Shown: positions 43,175-53,360 of the stretch, piece by piece
Layout: the number at the start of each line of letters is the position of its first letter
How positions within the stretch are numbered: the first letter of the stretch is position 1
Assembly (NCBI GenBank): GCA_944323785.1
Contig: CALUTU010000003.1
Coordinates: 1 to 64,000, forward strand
Direction: 5' to 3'
Source: an uncultured Bacteroidales bacterium
Lineage (GTDB): Bacteria; Bacteroidota; Bacteroidia; Bacteroidales; UBA932
DNA: 64,000 nt
The notes under the pieces: model-generated
What the model saw: the letters and a program-made list of their open reading frames with translations, nothing else
The model's database searches: none
What the model was told of the DNA's origin: nothing
Position numbers and translations under genes: made by a program

Positions 43175-43287
43175 AGGATCGGCTTTTTACTTTCAAAGCT
43201 ACAGACTTATGTTTATACTTACAAACTTTCATTTAAATGTCCGATAATCATTATTATAAATTACCGAACCGACAAGGGAAATGCAAA

Positions 43288-43323
43288 ATTCCCGGAACGG
43301 CGGATGAGGCCGATTCCGGGAAT
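43288..43323 (-). terminator. terminator of secA-lpdA-bactofilin
   Basis: A 10-bp stem ATTCCCGGAA/TTCCGGGAAT is followed on the minus strand by TTTGCATTT. Confidence 0.7.
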
Positions 43324-43365
43324 CGTATGCTGATGTCTGCCGGTGCAGGTAGTGGATACAGAGGG

Positions 43366-43803
43366 TTATTTCTTGGAAGGCTGAGGAGCAGCGGGCTCAA
43401 CGGGCCTATGGGCTCCTTTGAGATCAGCCACCTCATTAAGGAACTTGTTGTACTCCTCCTTGGTGATGATGTGGCACGAGCCGTTGAATATGGTGCCGAC
43501 CTCGATGCCGAGCTTGGGTGCCTTGAGATCTCCTGAGAAATTGGAGTTGGCCTTGAAGTTGATGATGTCCTCGATATACATCTCACCCTCGGCGTGCCCC
43601 CACAGGTCGCAGTTCTGGCAGAAGATCTTGCCCTTGACATGGGCAGCCTCGCCGATTACCAGCTTGCCTTTGGTATATACCGTTCCTTCAAATATTCCGT
43701 CAATTCTGATGTCTGCCGAAGATGTCATCACTCCGGTGATTCTGGTTCCCTTGGAAATACGGCACAACTCGTTGGCCTGGGGAATTATTTCTGCTTTTGC
43801 CAT
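43366..43803 (-). CDS. Bactofilin
   Basis: The 145-residue protein is a bactofilin, a cytoskeletal protein that forms nucleotide-free filaments. The right-handed beta-helix core (residues ~20-115) shows the hydrophobic ladder: ITGVMTSSADIRIDGIFEGT, VYTKGKLVIGEAAHVKGKIF and AEGEMYIEDIINFKANSNFS. The short tail is proline-rich (VEPAAPQPSKK). It is last of secA-lpdA-bactofilin, 12 nt after lpdA. Confidence 0.92.
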   Translation of the reverse strand: MAKAEIIPQANELCRISKGTRITGVMTSSADIRIDGIFEGTVYTKGKLVIGEAAHVKGKIFCQNCDLWGHAEGEMYIEDIINFKANSNFSGDLKAPKLGIEVGTIFNGSCHIITKEEYNKFLNEVADLKGAHRPVEPAAPQPSKK

Positions 43804-43815
43804 ATCTTATACTTT

Positions 43816-45213
43816 TTATTGATGAATACATGCTCCGTGGGAAGCCTCGGCAGCTTCCATTATCGCCTCGCTCATAGTGGGATGAGGGTGTATGGAATGT
43901 ATAAGGTCCGAAGCCGTCATGCCGACATTGCGTCCGGCCACGATACCGGATATCATCTCGGTCACATTGGCTCCGACCAGATGGGCTCCGAGCACCTTGT
44001 CCGTAGCTGCGTCCACAATCAGCTTGACGAAACCGTCCTTTTCACCGGCGGCCACGGCCTTGCCGGAAGCCAGGAAGAAGAACTTGCCCACCTTATAGTC
44101 AACACCTGCCTCCTTGGCGGCTCTCTCGGTCATACCGACTGAGGCCACCTCAGGAGAGACATATGTACATCCCGGCACATTGCCGTAGTCCAGAGGCTTT
44201 GGAGCCAGTCCGCAGATAGCCTCCACACAGCATATAGCCTCAGCCGAGGCCACATGAGCCAGGGCCTGCGTAGGTATGATGTCGCCGATGGCATATACTC
44301 CCTCCACATTGGTGCGGTAGTACTCGTCCACCTTGATCTTGCGGCCACGCACCATCTCCACGCCTGCCTCTTCCAGGCCGAGATAGTCCGTATTGGGAAT
44401 CACGCCCACAGCCGAGAGCACCGTTTCCGCCTCTATGGTCTCCACACCCTTCTTCGTCTCGACGGTCAGCTTGCAGAGCTCGCCGGAGGTATCCACGCTC
44501 TTGACCTGAGCGGCAGTCATGACCTTCATTCCGGCCTTGCGGAACGAGCGGCTTATCTGGGCCGATACATCGTCGTCCTCCAGCGGAAGGATGCGGTCCA
44601 AATACTCTATGAGGTAAACCTCCACGCCCAGACTGCGGTAGAAGAAAGCGAACTCACTGCCTATGGCACCTGAGCCGATGACGGCAAGGCTCTTGGGCAG
44701 CTTGTCCGGTATCAGGGCCTGACGGTAGGAGATAATCCTCTCGCCGTCAATTGGTGCAAACGGCAGGGAATTGGCCCTGGAGCCGACCGCCAGGATGATG
44801 TGGTCCGCCTCGTAGACAGTCTTCTTACCGGCCTCGAAGTCATTGACCTCAACGCTGTGACCGCTCCTGAGCACGGCATCTCCGTGAATCAAGGTTATCT
44901 TGTTCTTCTTCAGCAGGAACTCCACTCCCTTGGACATCTGGGCGGCAACCCCTCGGCTGCGGTCCACCATCTTCACGATATCCGGCTTCACATCCGCTGC
45001 CTCAAAGCCGTATTCAGCGGCATGGAGAGCATAGGTATAGGCCTGTGCGCTCTTGAGCAGAGCTTTCGTGGGTATGCATCCCCAGTTGAGGCAGATACCG
45101 CCCACCTCAGAGCGCTCGACTATCGCCACTGACTTTCCGAGCTGGGATGCACGGATTGCGGCCACATATCCTCCGGGGCCTGAGCCCACCACTATTATGT
45201 CAAATCTGTCCAT
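43816..45213 (-). CDS. lpdA: Dihydrolipoyl dehydrogenase
   Basis: The 465-residue flavoprotein reoxidises dihydrolipoamide in 2-oxoacid dehydrogenase or glycine cleavage complexes. The FAD site is VVGSGPGGYVAAIRASQLG (residues ~7), the redox pair is GGICLNWGCIPTKALL (about 40), the NAD site is SLAVIGSGAIGSEFAFFYRS (about 175), and the C-terminal His-Glu is in HPHPTMSEAIMEAAE. No other complex subunits are nearby. It lies 11 nt after secA. Confidence 0.95.
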   Translation of the reverse strand: MDRFDIIVVGSGPGGYVAAIRASQLGKSVAIVERSEVGGICLNWGCIPTKALLKSAQAYTYALHAAEYGFEAADVKPDIVKMVDRSRGVAAQMSKGVEFLLKKNKITLIHGDAVLRSGHSVEVNDFEAGKKTVYEADHIILAVGSRANSLPFAPIDGERIISYRQALIPDKLPKSLAVIGSGAIGSEFAFFYRSLGVEVYLIEYLDRILPLEDDDVSAQISRSFRKAGMKVMTAAQVKSVDTSGELCKLTVETKKGVETIEAETVLSAVGVIPNTDYLGLEEAGVEMVRGRKIKVDEYYRTNVEGVYAIGDIIPTQALAHVASAEAICCVEAICGLAPKPLDYGNVPGCTYVSPEVASVGMTERAAKEAGVDYKVGKFFFLASGKAVAAGEKDGFVKLIVDAATDKVLGAHLVGANVTEMISGIVAGRNVGMTASDLIHSIHPHPTMSEAIMEAAEASHGACIHQ

Positions 45214-45224
45214 GTCTATGATGT

Positions 45225-48200
45225 TTAATTGTTCTCCAATCTACCGTGACAATGCTTGTACTTCTTGCCGGAACCGCAGGGGCAGGGATCGTTGCGGCCC
45301 ACCTTCTTCTCGACCCTGACGGGAGCGTTGCTCTTGGGTTCTCCGCTGTTGGTCACCATATCCGTCCTGGAAGTACGCATATTGCTCATGTCGGTACGGC
45401 GGCGCTCGGCCTCGCGTACATCACCCGGAGCATTCTCCCTCACCGGGATATGAGCCCTGAGCAGGAACTTCACCACCTCGCGGCTGATACGCTCGATGAC
45501 ACCCTTGAAGAGGTTGAAGCTCTCAAACTTGTAGACAAGCAGAGGGTCCTTCTGCTCGTATGTGGCATTCTGCACGGACTGCTTGAGGTCGTCCATATCG
45601 CGCAAGTGCTCTTTCCAGGCCTCGTCTATCATGATGAGGGTGATGGTCTTGCTGACGGCCCTGATAAGCTCGCGGCCCTGAGTCTCGTAGGCCTTCTTGA
45701 GATTCACGAGCACGCGCATGACCTTGGTGCCGTCCCCGACAGGAACTGCAATGTTCTCAAACCTCTCGCCCTGCTTCTCACAGATGGTCTTGATGACCGG
45801 CCAGGCCTGAGCCACCATAGCATCGCTGCGCTGCCGGTACTCCTGGCGTATCTGCTCGTTAAGGGCATCGGATATCTTGTCTCTCGAAGCATTCTTGTAG
45901 AACTCGGCATCAAAGGCGGGGTCTATCGAGAGGGTCTTCATAACCTCCAGCTTGAAGTCCTCATACTCCATCTCCTCGGACCTGTCGGCCAGCACCTCGC
46001 AGCAGTCCCCTATCATGTTCATCACATCCACGTCGATGCGCTCTCCGTACAGGGCATTACGGCGTTTGTTGTATATCACCTCCCTCTGGGAATTCATCAC
46101 ATCATCGTACTCCAGCAGACGCTTACGGATACCGAAGTTGTTTTCCTCCACCTTGCGCTGCGCCCTCTCCACGGTCTTGGACATCATGGACGCCTGCAGG
46201 GGCTCGCCTTCCTTAAGACCCATCCTGTCCACCATCACGGCCATCTTGTCTCCGCCGAAGAGACGAAGCAGGTTGTCCTCGAACGATACGTAGAAGACTG
46301 ACGAGCCCGGGTCTCCCTGACGGCCGGCACGGCCTCTGAGCTGACGGTCCACGCGGCGGCTGTCATGACGCTCCGTACCGATGATGGCCAGACCGCCGGC
46401 CTCCTTTACTCCGGGGCCGAGCTTGATATCGGTGCCACGGCCGGCCATATTGGTGGCGATGGTCACCGTTCCGGCTGTACCGGCATGAGCCACGATCTCG
46501 GCCTCACGGGCGTGCTGCTTGGCATTGAGCACATTGTGCTTGATGCCACGCATACTCAGCATCTTGCTCAGCAGCTCGGATATCTCGACGGATGTGGTAC
46601 CCACCAGGACAGGACGTCCGGCCTGGGTCAACTCCACTATACGGGCTATGACAGCGTTATATTTCTCTTTCTTGGTCTTGTATATGATGTCATCCTCGTC
46701 CTTGCGGATGACCGGACGGTTGGTCGGAATGACCACTACGTCCAGCTTGTAGATAGACCAGAACTCGCCGGCCTCAGTCTCGGCGGTACCGGTCATACCG
46801 GCCAGCTTGTGATACATCCTGAAGTAGTTCTGCAGGGTGATGGTGGCGAATGTCTGGGTGGCGGCCTCCACCTTCACGTTCTCCTTGGCCTCGATAGCCT
46901 GGTGGAGTCCGTCCGAGTAGCGGCGGCCTTCCAGGATACGGCCGGTCTGCTCGTCCACGATCTTGATCTTATTGTCCATCACCACATACTCCACGTCGCG
47001 CTCAAACATGGCGTAGGCCTTCAGAAGCTGAGTGACCGTATGCACTCTTTCCGCCTTCAGCGCATAGTCCGCCAGCAGGGCGGCCTTCTGAGTCTGTTTT
47101 TCCTCGGGAGTGATGTTCTGCTTCTCCAGCTCGGCTATCTCATTGCCGATATCGGGAAGGATGAAGAACTTCTCGTCGGAGACACTGGCGGCGATAAGGT
47201 CGTTGCCCTTGTCGGTCATCTCCACGCTTCTGTTCTGCTCCTCTATGACAAAATACAGGTCATCGGTAATCAGGTGCATCTGACGGTTGTTGTCCTGCAT
47301 GTAGAAATTCTCGGTCTTCTGCAGGAGCTGCTTCATGCCCGGCTCAGAGAGGAACTTGATCAGAGGATTGTACTTGGGAAGTCCCTTGTGGGCTCTGAGG
47401 AGCATCTTGGCTCCCTCGGTCTCGTTGCCCTCGGCTATGAGTTTCTTGGCCTCTGTGAGTTGCTTGGTCACGAGCTGCTTCTGGGCATTGTACAGCCTCT
47501 CCACGTATGGCTTGAACTCCATGAACTGCTGGTCGTCTCCACGGGGCACCGGTCCGGATATAATCAGAGGTGTACGGGCATCGTCGATCAGCACGGAGTC
47601 CACCTCATCGACTATGGCGTAATGATGCTTGCGCTGCACAAGGTCGTTCCTGTCGATGGCCATATTGTCACGCAGGTAGTCGAAGCCGAACTCGTTGTTG
47701 GTTCCGAAAGTGATGTCGGCCCTGTAAGCGGCGCGGCGGGCAGCGGAGTTGGGCTGGTGCTTGTCGATGCAGTCCACTCTCAGACCGTGGAACTCGTACA
47801 GGGGGCCCATCCACTCGGAATCACGCTTGGACAGGTAGTCGTTGACCGTCACCACATGCACTCCCTTGCCGGCCAAAGCATTGAGAAATACGGGGAGGGT
47901 AGCCACCAGGGTCTTTCCCTCACCGGTCGCCATCTCGGCTATCTTTCCCTGATGCAGGACGATACCACCGATGAGCTGCACGTCGTAATGGACCATGTCC
48001 CACGTGGTCGGGTTGCCTCCGGCCATCCATGTATGGCTCCAGTAAGCCTTGTCACCATCTATGCGGACATAGTCGTGCTTAGCACTGAACTCGCGGTCCA
48101 TATCTGTGGCCGTCACCTCGATGACCTCCTTCTCCTTGAATCTGCGGGCAGTGGACTTCATCACGGCGAAAGCGTCTGGAAGCACCTCGTTCAGCGCCTC

Positions 48201-48509
48201 CTCGATCTCCTCGTCTATCTTCTTGGTCAGCTTGTCCACCTCGGTGGCCAGAGCCTCTTTCTTCTCAACCGGGATAGTCACATCCTCCAGCTGGGCCCTG
48301 AGGTCCTTCTTCTGCGCCTCGTCAGCCGATATCCTGTCCTGAATTACTTTTCTTATCCTGTCTGTCTCACTTCTGAGCTCATCATCCGAAAGCCTGTCTA
48401 TACGGTCATACGCAGCCAGAACCTTTGCCAATATCGGCTGAATCTGCTTCATATCCCTCTCGGCCTTGGAGCCGAACAGCTTTTTCAATAAACCATTAAT
48501 CGATGCCAT
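45225..48509 (-). CDS. secA: Preprotein translocase ATPase SecA
   Basis: The 1094-residue motor drives proteins through SecYEG. Walker A is [20 protein letters not shown] (about residue 190), the DEVD box is [20 protein letters not shown], and helicase motifs include [16 protein letters not shown] and [14 protein letters not shown]. The scaffold and wing domains follow, and the zinc-binding SEC-C end reads [19 protein letters not shown]. It is longer than E. coli SecA (901 residues), as often in Bacteroidota. The promoter box TATCTTTG is at 48535-48542 on the minus strand. Confidence 0.98.
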   Translation of the reverse strand: MASINGLLKKLFGSKAERDMKQIQPILAKVLAAYDRIDRLSDDELRSETDRIRKVIQDRISADEAQKKDLRAQLEDVTIPVEKKEALATEVDKLTKKIDEEIEEALNEVLPDAFAVMKSTARRFKEKEVIEVTATDMDREFSAKHDYVRIDGDKAYWSHTWMAGGNPTTWDMVHYDVQLIGGIVLHQGKIAEMATGEGKTLVATLPVFLNALAGKGVHVVTVNDYLSKRDSEWMGPLYEFHGLRVDCIDKHQPNSAARRAAYRADITFGTNNEFGFDYLRDNMAIDRNDLVQRKHHYAIVDEVDSVLIDDARTPLIISGPVPRGDDQQFMEFKPYVERLYNAQKQLVTKQLTEAKKLIAEGNETEGAKMLLRAHKGLPKYNPLIKFLSEPGMKQLLQKTENFYMQDNNRQMHLITDDLYFVIEEQNRSVEMTDKGNDLIAASVSDEKFFILPDIGNEIAELEKQNITPEEKQTQKAALLADYALKAERVHTVTQLLKAYAMFERDVEYVVMDNKIKIVDEQTGRILEGRRYSDGLHQAIEAKENVKVEAATQTFATITLQNYFRMYHKLAGMTGTAETEAGEFWSIYKLDVVVIPTNRPVIRKDEDDIIYKTKKEKYNAVIARIVELTQAGRPVLVGTTSVEISELLSKMLSMRGIKHNVLNAKQHAREAEIVAHAGTAGTVTIATNMAGRGTDIKLGPGVKEAGGLAIIGTERHDSRRVDRQLRGRAGRQGDPGSSVFYVSFEDNLLRLFGGDKMAVMVDRMGLKEGEPLQASMMSKTVERAQRKVEENNFGIRKRLLEYDDVMNSQREVIYNKRRNALYGERIDVDVMNMIGDCCEVLADRSEEMEYEDFKLEVMKTLSIDPAFDAEFYKNASRDKISDALNEQIRQEYRQRSDAMVAQAWPVIKTICEKQGERFENIAVPVGDGTKVMRVLVNLKKAYETQGRELIRAVSKTITLIMIDEAWKEHLRDMDDLKQSVQNATYEQKDPLLVYKFESFNLFKGVIERISREVVKFLLRAHIPVRENAPGDVREAERRRTDMSNMRTSRTDMVTNSGEPKSNAPVRVEKKVGRNDPCPCGSGKKYKHCHGRLENN

Positions 48510-48534
48510 CTAAAACATATTTTTGTACAACTTA

Positions 48535-48542
48535 CAAAGATA
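48535..48542 (-). promoter_or_regulatory. secA -7 box
   Basis: TATCTTTG on the minus strand, 25 nt before the start. No clear -33 TTG is seen. Confidence 0.5.
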
Positions 48543-48634
48543 ATGATATTATTGAATATACTGATAAAAAATCGGCGGAACTCCACATCCGTGTTGAAGT
48601 CCCACCGACATTTTTACCGCACCGGGCCGGAGTC

Positions 48635-49192
48635 CTATATGCCGGAGCCCTCCGGAGGCACCGTTCTGGATATCTCAATACTGAAGGGTGTCCCGTCTAT
48701 CAAAAGCACGTCTAAAGAAAGCCGCACCATCCAGTCCTCACTTACAGACATCCGGACAGTACCCTCCTGAAATGCCCTGTACTGAGAATAGAAATACACA
48801 GGATCCTCGTACACGAAATAATAGTCATCGTTGTGGTCCAACGGATTGAGCACGTCATTGACATCGTGTTCCTCCCCGTCGCACCAATATCGCCTCAGAC
48901 CGAACACCGCATAGGTGCTCAACTCCCCGCCCGGAGCCAAAGGCGATATGAACAGGTACACGTATGACTCGTTCTCCTCCAACCTGAGCACATGTATATC
49001 ACAAGTGTCCGCACCGAAAACATACGTACCAAGCGACTCCAGAGTGTCAGCCGGAGTCACAGCTGAGGAGTCATCCGGAGAGTCCGGACCTCCAGGATTG
49101 ACATCAGGGAGACGACGCTCACATGAGACCACGGCCGAAAGCAGCACGACGGCACACATGGACATTATGGATATCAGCACATTCCTTTTCAT
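48635..49192 (-). CDS. Unrecognised lipoprotein, single beta-domain
   Basis: The 185-residue protein has a lipobox (LLSAVVSCERR) and a linker rich in Pro, Asp and Ser (PGGPDSPDDSSAVTPAD). The rest looks like one copy of the beta domain seen in its two neighbours: a tyrosine-rich strand pair (NESYVYLFISPLAPGGELS), a middle part with YFVYEDPVYFYSQY, and a final EGTVRMSVSEDW then VRLSLDVLLIDGTPFSIEI. I chose the ATG at 49192. It ends a three-gene leftward run and starts 1 nt after the previous stop. No function is known; surface location is likely. Confidence 0.6.
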   Translation of the reverse strand: MKRNVLISIMSMCAVVLLSAVVSCERRLPDVNPGGPDSPDDSSAVTPADTLESLGTYVFGADTCDIHVLRLEENESYVYLFISPLAPGGELSTYAVFGLRRYWCDGEEHDVNDVLNPLDHNDDYYFVYEDPVYFYSQYRAFQEGTVRMSVSEDWMVRLSLDVLLIDGTPFSIEISRTVPPEGSGI

Positions 49193-49193
49193 A

Positions 49194-50963
49194 CTATTCC
49201 ACGACTGTCGCTGTCCCGGCAAAGTGTCCGGACAGATCCCCGTAAGTAGTAAAGTCAAGTGTTATCTGGTCTCCTTCCAGACTCACCTCCAGGGTTCCCA
49301 TCACACTGCCGTCTTCCTGATACTGCCATGTACGGCCGTCATACTCGAACTTCATGGTGTCCTTGAATGTGGAGAAACCGACTCCGGCTCCGCAATTGAA
49401 CGCCTCCTCGGGAGCCGTGATGTGTATGGCTCCGTCATCCTCGAAATCGGCAACTGTGTCAAGGCCGGGAGCGGCACTGACCCATATCTCCCACAGAGCC
49501 CCGCCGCTTTTATCCACCAGCACTGACTGAATGGATTCCGTGACACCCATATAGGTAAACTCGTTCGGTTCTTCCGGCACATAGTCAACCGAGAGGCAGG
49601 CACCATCAAAATCCAACGACACTTCCGTTCCGTCACCGAAAGCCACGGTGATTCTGGCTACAAACTGCTCGGGATCCGAGGCACTGCGCTCCACGCTCAC
49701 TGTTCCGGACGCCTCCAGAGGATCGTCATCAGAAGTGGCCGCAGGCATCTCTCCCGTCATATTATCCATATAGAACAGATAAAAATACTTGTCCGTAGCA
49801 GTAATGTCAAACTCGTTTCCCGTAAGGTCATCCTCGCTCAGCACAAGACCAAAATAGCCTACGGCATCTTCTATTTCCCCGAAATACTCAATGTCGGCGG
49901 AAGTAAAATAAAGATACACAAACCCGTCCATATCCAAATAGAATGAAGCCCTGACAGGTTGAGTGTCACCGTTTACTGTAATGGTACTTCCTTCCTGAGG
50001 AGTGTCTCCGGTCATCATACCGGTTGCGTTGACTCCGACAGACGGACCTCCTGTGAAATTAAGAGACATATACAGTACATATTCTTCTGTACCGTCTTCA
50101 TGATCTATGCGCACATAACCGGAATCCAGCAGTTCACGGCCGCTGCCGGGGGTGATTGAAAGTTCTGTCTGGTCACTGCCTCTGTATCCGTAGATGACAG
50201 CCGACTCGGTCAGCACGTCCATGTCCTGGTTTAGAAACTCAGGCAAAATCAGCAACTGGATATAGTCGTAGCCGCCGTCATATATATCATTGAAGAGACC
50301 GGCATCAGGTTCCGGTGTTACAGTAAACATAACGTAGCCCTCGAAATCCTCCACTGCAGCCGTTCCAACTGCCGACTCCTCTCCGTCTACGACAAATGTC
50401 ATATCGTTCTCCGGATAGAGGGACGGCTCATCTGACATGTCCAGAACGACAGACGCATTGCCTCGGAACTCCACATCTCCGGACAGAGTCATTGAGAACT
50501 CTATGATTCCCGTCACGGTCTCCGCCCCCTCTTCCACTATCATGGTAACTGTCAAAGAGCCTTCACTCACGATATCAGATGATGTCTCCGATATATCCAG
50601 AACTGTCTCTCCATCCTTTACATACCTCATCTCAAAACCTGCAGGCACAGCGGCGAAGTCCATCTCATAGACATTAGTATCACTTTCAACATCATCTCCA
50701 GGCAGGATGGAGACATACTCATCATTTACACCGTCAAGCTGGCCGGCCGAGGTGACACCCTCCCGGGAGACAAGATAAATCACCCCTGTCTCCATATCCA
50801 CAAACCGGCTCTTAATCTCCGTCACCGTACCATTATACTCGATTGCATTGTCCAGCTCGACAGGCGGTTTCGGCTCTGGCTCTGCCGGACTATCATTCTT
50901 CTTGCATGACACAAGGGCCGCCAGCATCATGGCTGCCACTGCGAATACTTTTAAATTTTTCAT
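49194..50963 (-). CDS. Unrecognised lipoprotein with four beta-domain repeats
   Basis: The 589-residue protein has a lipobox (MLAALVSCKK) and a proline-rich linker. I see four divergent repeats at about 38-175, 186-317, 325-458 and 466-589. Each opens with a strand pair (IEYNGTVTEIKSRFVDMETG; MTFVVDGEESAVGTAAVEDF; ITVNGDTQPVRASFYLDMDG; FTYMGVTESIQSVLVDKSGG) and closes with a Gly-rich strand set (GSLTVTMIVEEG; GYVRIDHEDGTEEYVLYMSL; GTVSVERS; GTLEVSLEGDQITLDFTTYG). It is acidic. It starts 34 nt after the two-repeat neighbour. No function is assigned. Confidence 0.6.
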   Translation of the reverse strand: MKNLKVFAVAAMMLAALVSCKKNDSPAEPEPKPPVELDNAIEYNGTVTEIKSRFVDMETGVIYLVSREGVTSAGQLDGVNDEYVSILPGDDVESDTNVYEMDFAAVPAGFEMRYVKDGETVLDISETSSDIVSEGSLTVTMIVEEGAETVTGIIEFSMTLSGDVEFRGNASVVLDMSDEPSLYPENDMTFVVDGEESAVGTAAVEDFEGYVMFTVTPEPDAGLFNDIYDGGYDYIQLLILPEFLNQDMDVLTESAVIYGYRGSDQTELSITPGSGRELLDSGYVRIDHEDGTEEYVLYMSLNFTGGPSVGVNATGMMTGDTPQEGSTITVNGDTQPVRASFYLDMDGFVYLYFTSADIEYFGEIEDAVGYFGLVLSEDDLTGNEFDITATDKYFYLFYMDNMTGEMPAATSDDDPLEASGTVSVERSASDPEQFVARITVAFGDGTEVSLDFDGACLSVDYVPEEPNEFTYMGVTESIQSVLVDKSGGALWEIWVSAAPGLDTVADFEDDGAIHITAPEEAFNCGAGVGFSTFKDTMKFEYDGRTWQYQEDGSVMGTLEVSLEGDQITLDFTTYGDLSGHFAGTATVVE

Positions 50964-50997
50964 AAAGCTTTATTTCTTTACTGATTAATACCTTTGT

Positions 50998-52170
50998 TCA
51001 TAGACTTATAGGGCCGGACGTCCTCCAGACTCCGCTCACACGATGAGCCGGTTCTCCGCAGTCCGTCAGCTCAATTGTAAGCGTATGCGCATCACCATCC
51101 CTGTCGACACACACCGTACCGCCTGTGATACGCCCGTAACTTATCCACATGCCGTCATCTATCTCCTGATACCATGTGCCCGTATTGTACTCGAATACAT
51201 CAGCCGCGCCTTCCACGACACGGAAAGGGACAATACTCTCCTTGTCCATATAAGTGCCGCCTATCCTGTTTGCCATAGTATATGTTCCTGCAGGTATTCC
51301 GTCTGCCGGGTCCGCATCTCCCGGCACGAACAACTCAAGATGCAGCAGACGGCCCGTACCGGAAGGCCAGTCCTGCGACAGATCCACACCCGGCTCAGCC
51401 AAGTACAACAGGAAAAGCCTGTAATTGTCTTCTCCTGTGAAAAAATAGTCTCCTTTGTCTATAAGACGCGCCTGAGTCATACCGTCCAGCGTCACATCCG
51501 ATGTCAGATTGGTATTAGGGATCTCAGTACCCGGATCATCCTGAGAGTTGTCCACAGGGTCAAATTTGCCAGTACATGAAAAATATCTTTTCATATACTC
51601 CGTACCCACCATGATACCCTCTACTGTAAATGTGCCGTCACCATTATCCGTTATGGTAAAAGAGCCTTCCCTAAGCAGGTCCGCCTCAAAATCCGTAGTA
51701 CCGGCAGGTATATCTCCGAAAAAGCACCCGTCAGGACGCAGGACCGTCTCCCCGGGAAACTCTATCTCATACAGCACTCCCTGCACGTAAGTTCCCTCTG
51801 AGGCATCCATACTGTTGGCAGGCGCGTTATATTCACCGGCCAGATAATTCAACGACGGTTCCTGAGCCGCATTATACGGAGCATTGACAGCAAGTGACAA
51901 GAACTGACCAGGACCTACGGGATATCCGGCCTCGACTTCCATATCCGTATAGAGATTGATCACCCAATAATCCGCAGAGGACTCCACTTCATCCCCGCCA
52001 TAGTATATAAGATTGAGGTTGACATAATCCGGACGGTCAGGGACAGGTTCCTCAAAACCGCCGTCATCCTCAACGGGGGGCTGAGGCTCCGGTTCTGGTT
52101 CAGGAGTCACCTTGTCGCAGGCACACACGGCAGCGGCGGCCATAAGCACAGTAACAAATATCTTCTTCAT
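50998..52170 (-). CDS. Unrecognised lipoprotein with two beta-domain repeats
   Basis: The 390-residue protein has a lipobox (MAAAAVCACDK) followed by TPEPEPEPQPPVEDD. Two similar segments (about 48-205 and 222-385) each contain a tyrosine-rich start (NLNLIYYGGDEVESSADYWV; DGMTQARLIDKGDYFFTGED), a PGQFLSLAVNAP or SGTGRLLHLELFVPG core, a PAGTY-like turn and a closing GSFTITDNGDGTFTVEG or GGTVCVDRDGDAHTLTIEL strand. It is the first gene of the three-lipoprotein run, with a TATCTTTG box at 52191-52198. The function is unknown. Confidence 0.6.
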   Translation of the reverse strand: MKKIFVTVLMAAAAVCACDKVTPEPEPEPQPPVEDDGGFEEPVPDRPDYVNLNLIYYGGDEVESSADYWVINLYTDMEVEAGYPVGPGQFLSLAVNAPYNAAQEPSLNYLAGEYNAPANSMDASEGTYVQGVLYEIEFPGETVLRPDGCFFGDIPAGTTDFEADLLREGSFTITDNGDGTFTVEGIMVGTEYMKRYFSCTGKFDPVDNSQDDPGTEIPNTNLTSDVTLDGMTQARLIDKGDYFFTGEDNYRLFLLYLAEPGVDLSQDWPSGTGRLLHLELFVPGDADPADGIPAGTYTMANRIGGTYMDKESIVPFRVVEGAADVFEYNTGTWYQEIDDGMWISYGRITGGTVCVDRDGDAHTLTIELTDCGEPAHRVSGVWRTSGPISL

Positions 52171-52190
52171 AAAACGATTTTAAACATCTA

Positions 52191-52198
52191 CAAAGATA
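52191..52198 (-). promoter_or_regulatory. -7 box of the three-lipoprotein run
   Basis: TATCTTTG on the minus strand, 20 nt before the start codon. No good -33 TTG is seen. Confidence 0.5.
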
Positions 52199-52268
52199 TG
52201 GATTATACAAGTCCCGAGAGCCTTCCAGGATATGTTATTACGTATTATCCTACACTTTTTACCGAAAA

Positions 52269-53360
52269 TCAAAAGCCCAGGAAGTAAAAGACAGAACCCA
52301 CGGCAACCGCAAACAGCGCATTGAGAATCTTCGCGACCAGGAAACTGCGGGTACTGGAGGCCAGCAACGGCAGGGAGGTATGGCCGTCCTGCGACATGGA
52401 GCTGGTAAGGAGCACGGAGAACGGCACTATTCCGCCCGCGAAAAGGGAGATGAAGACCATGTGCGGGCCTGACTCCGGGATCATACCGATCAAAGCAGCC
52501 AGAATCAGCAGATAATATGTGTTGTCCTTCAGCCAGTCTCCGATATTGACATAATGCATGACCACGGTTATCACGGCCAGTGCGCCGGCCGTCCACAAAA
52601 AGGTCTTGAGCGCGTGCTTGCGGATAACGTGATGCCACAGATGCTCCTTTACGAAGTGCTCGGAAGAGGCCGCTACCAACAGTACGACAAAGACACTCAG
52701 GACTGCGAACAGGACATTCATCCATCTCTCGCTGAGAAAATTAAAAGGAAGTGCCGAGGGAACCTCCGCTGCCTCTCCGCCCACATGCTCATGCTCCAGG
52801 AAGCCGGAGAAGACGGCGGCCACGAATATCAGAATGGCCACCATCAGTACGATCCGCTCCTTTCCGGAGCCGCGCATCACCTTGTACGAAGACAGCCGGA
52901 AGATATTGGGGAATTCCCCCTTGTTGGCCTCATGCAGTTCGAATCCCGGATCACAGTGAACCCTGAGGGGATGCTTCCGGAACATCAGGTCGGTCAACAG
53001 ACCGCACACGATGGCCAGGACAAAGAGCACCGCAAAGAGTATGAGTGCCTGACGGGGAATCATGGCCAGCATGACGAAGGACTCGTCCCCCGAGGAGGAG
53101 ATCATGGCCGCCACCAGAGAGCCCATGCTGATGATGCCGTGAGAGTACAGCGACACCGCGGCGAACCCGCCTATGCATCCGGGTATGAGTCCGAGCAGGG
53201 CCCCTGCCGCCACCTGACGCAGCGGAGAGCCCTGCAGACGGCCGAACCACCGCCCTGCGGAAGCCACGTTGACATACTCTATCATGATCATCATCACCAT
53301 GACCAGGCTGGTGATGAGATAAGCATTGAGCACTACATCCCTGAGCAGATGCCAGATCAT
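52269..53360 (-). CDS. Ten-helix metal transporter-like permease
   Basis: The 363-residue inner membrane protein resembles the 10TM heavy-metal exporter / putative manganese transporter family. It has two related halves, each with a Gly-Pro-containing helix and a D/H-rich loop: LLGLIPGCIGGFAAVSLYSH, then SSSGDESFVMLAMIP; and LIGMIPESGPHMVFISLFAG, then SSMSQDGHTSLPLLA. A His-rich loop (LEHEHVGG; HLWHHVIRKH) lies between. The metal is a guess. It overlaps meaB by 4 nt. Confidence 0.8.
   Translation of the reverse strand: MIWHLLRDVVLNAYLITSLVMVMMIMIEYVNVASAGRWFGRLQGSPLRQVAAGALLGLIPGCIGGFAAVSLYSHGIISMGSLVAAMISSSGDESFVMLAMIPRQALILFAVLFVLAIVCGLLTDLMFRKHPLRVHCDPGFELHEANKGEFPNIFRLSSYKVMRGSGKERIVLMVAILIFVAAVFSGFLEHEHVGGEAAEVPSALPFNFLSERWMNVLFAVLSVFVVLLVAASSEHFVKEHLWHHVIRKHALKTFLWTAGALAVITVVMHYVNIGDWLKDNTYYLLILAALIGMIPESGPHMVFISLFAGGIVPFSVLLTSSMSQDGHTSLPLLASSTRSFLVAKILNALFAVAVGSVFYFLGF

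Noticed and set aside
46365..48491. 708-codon open frame opposite secA
   Set aside because: It mirrors the secA coding frame on the other strand; biased codons leave long stop-free antisense frames. SecA is intact and conserved.
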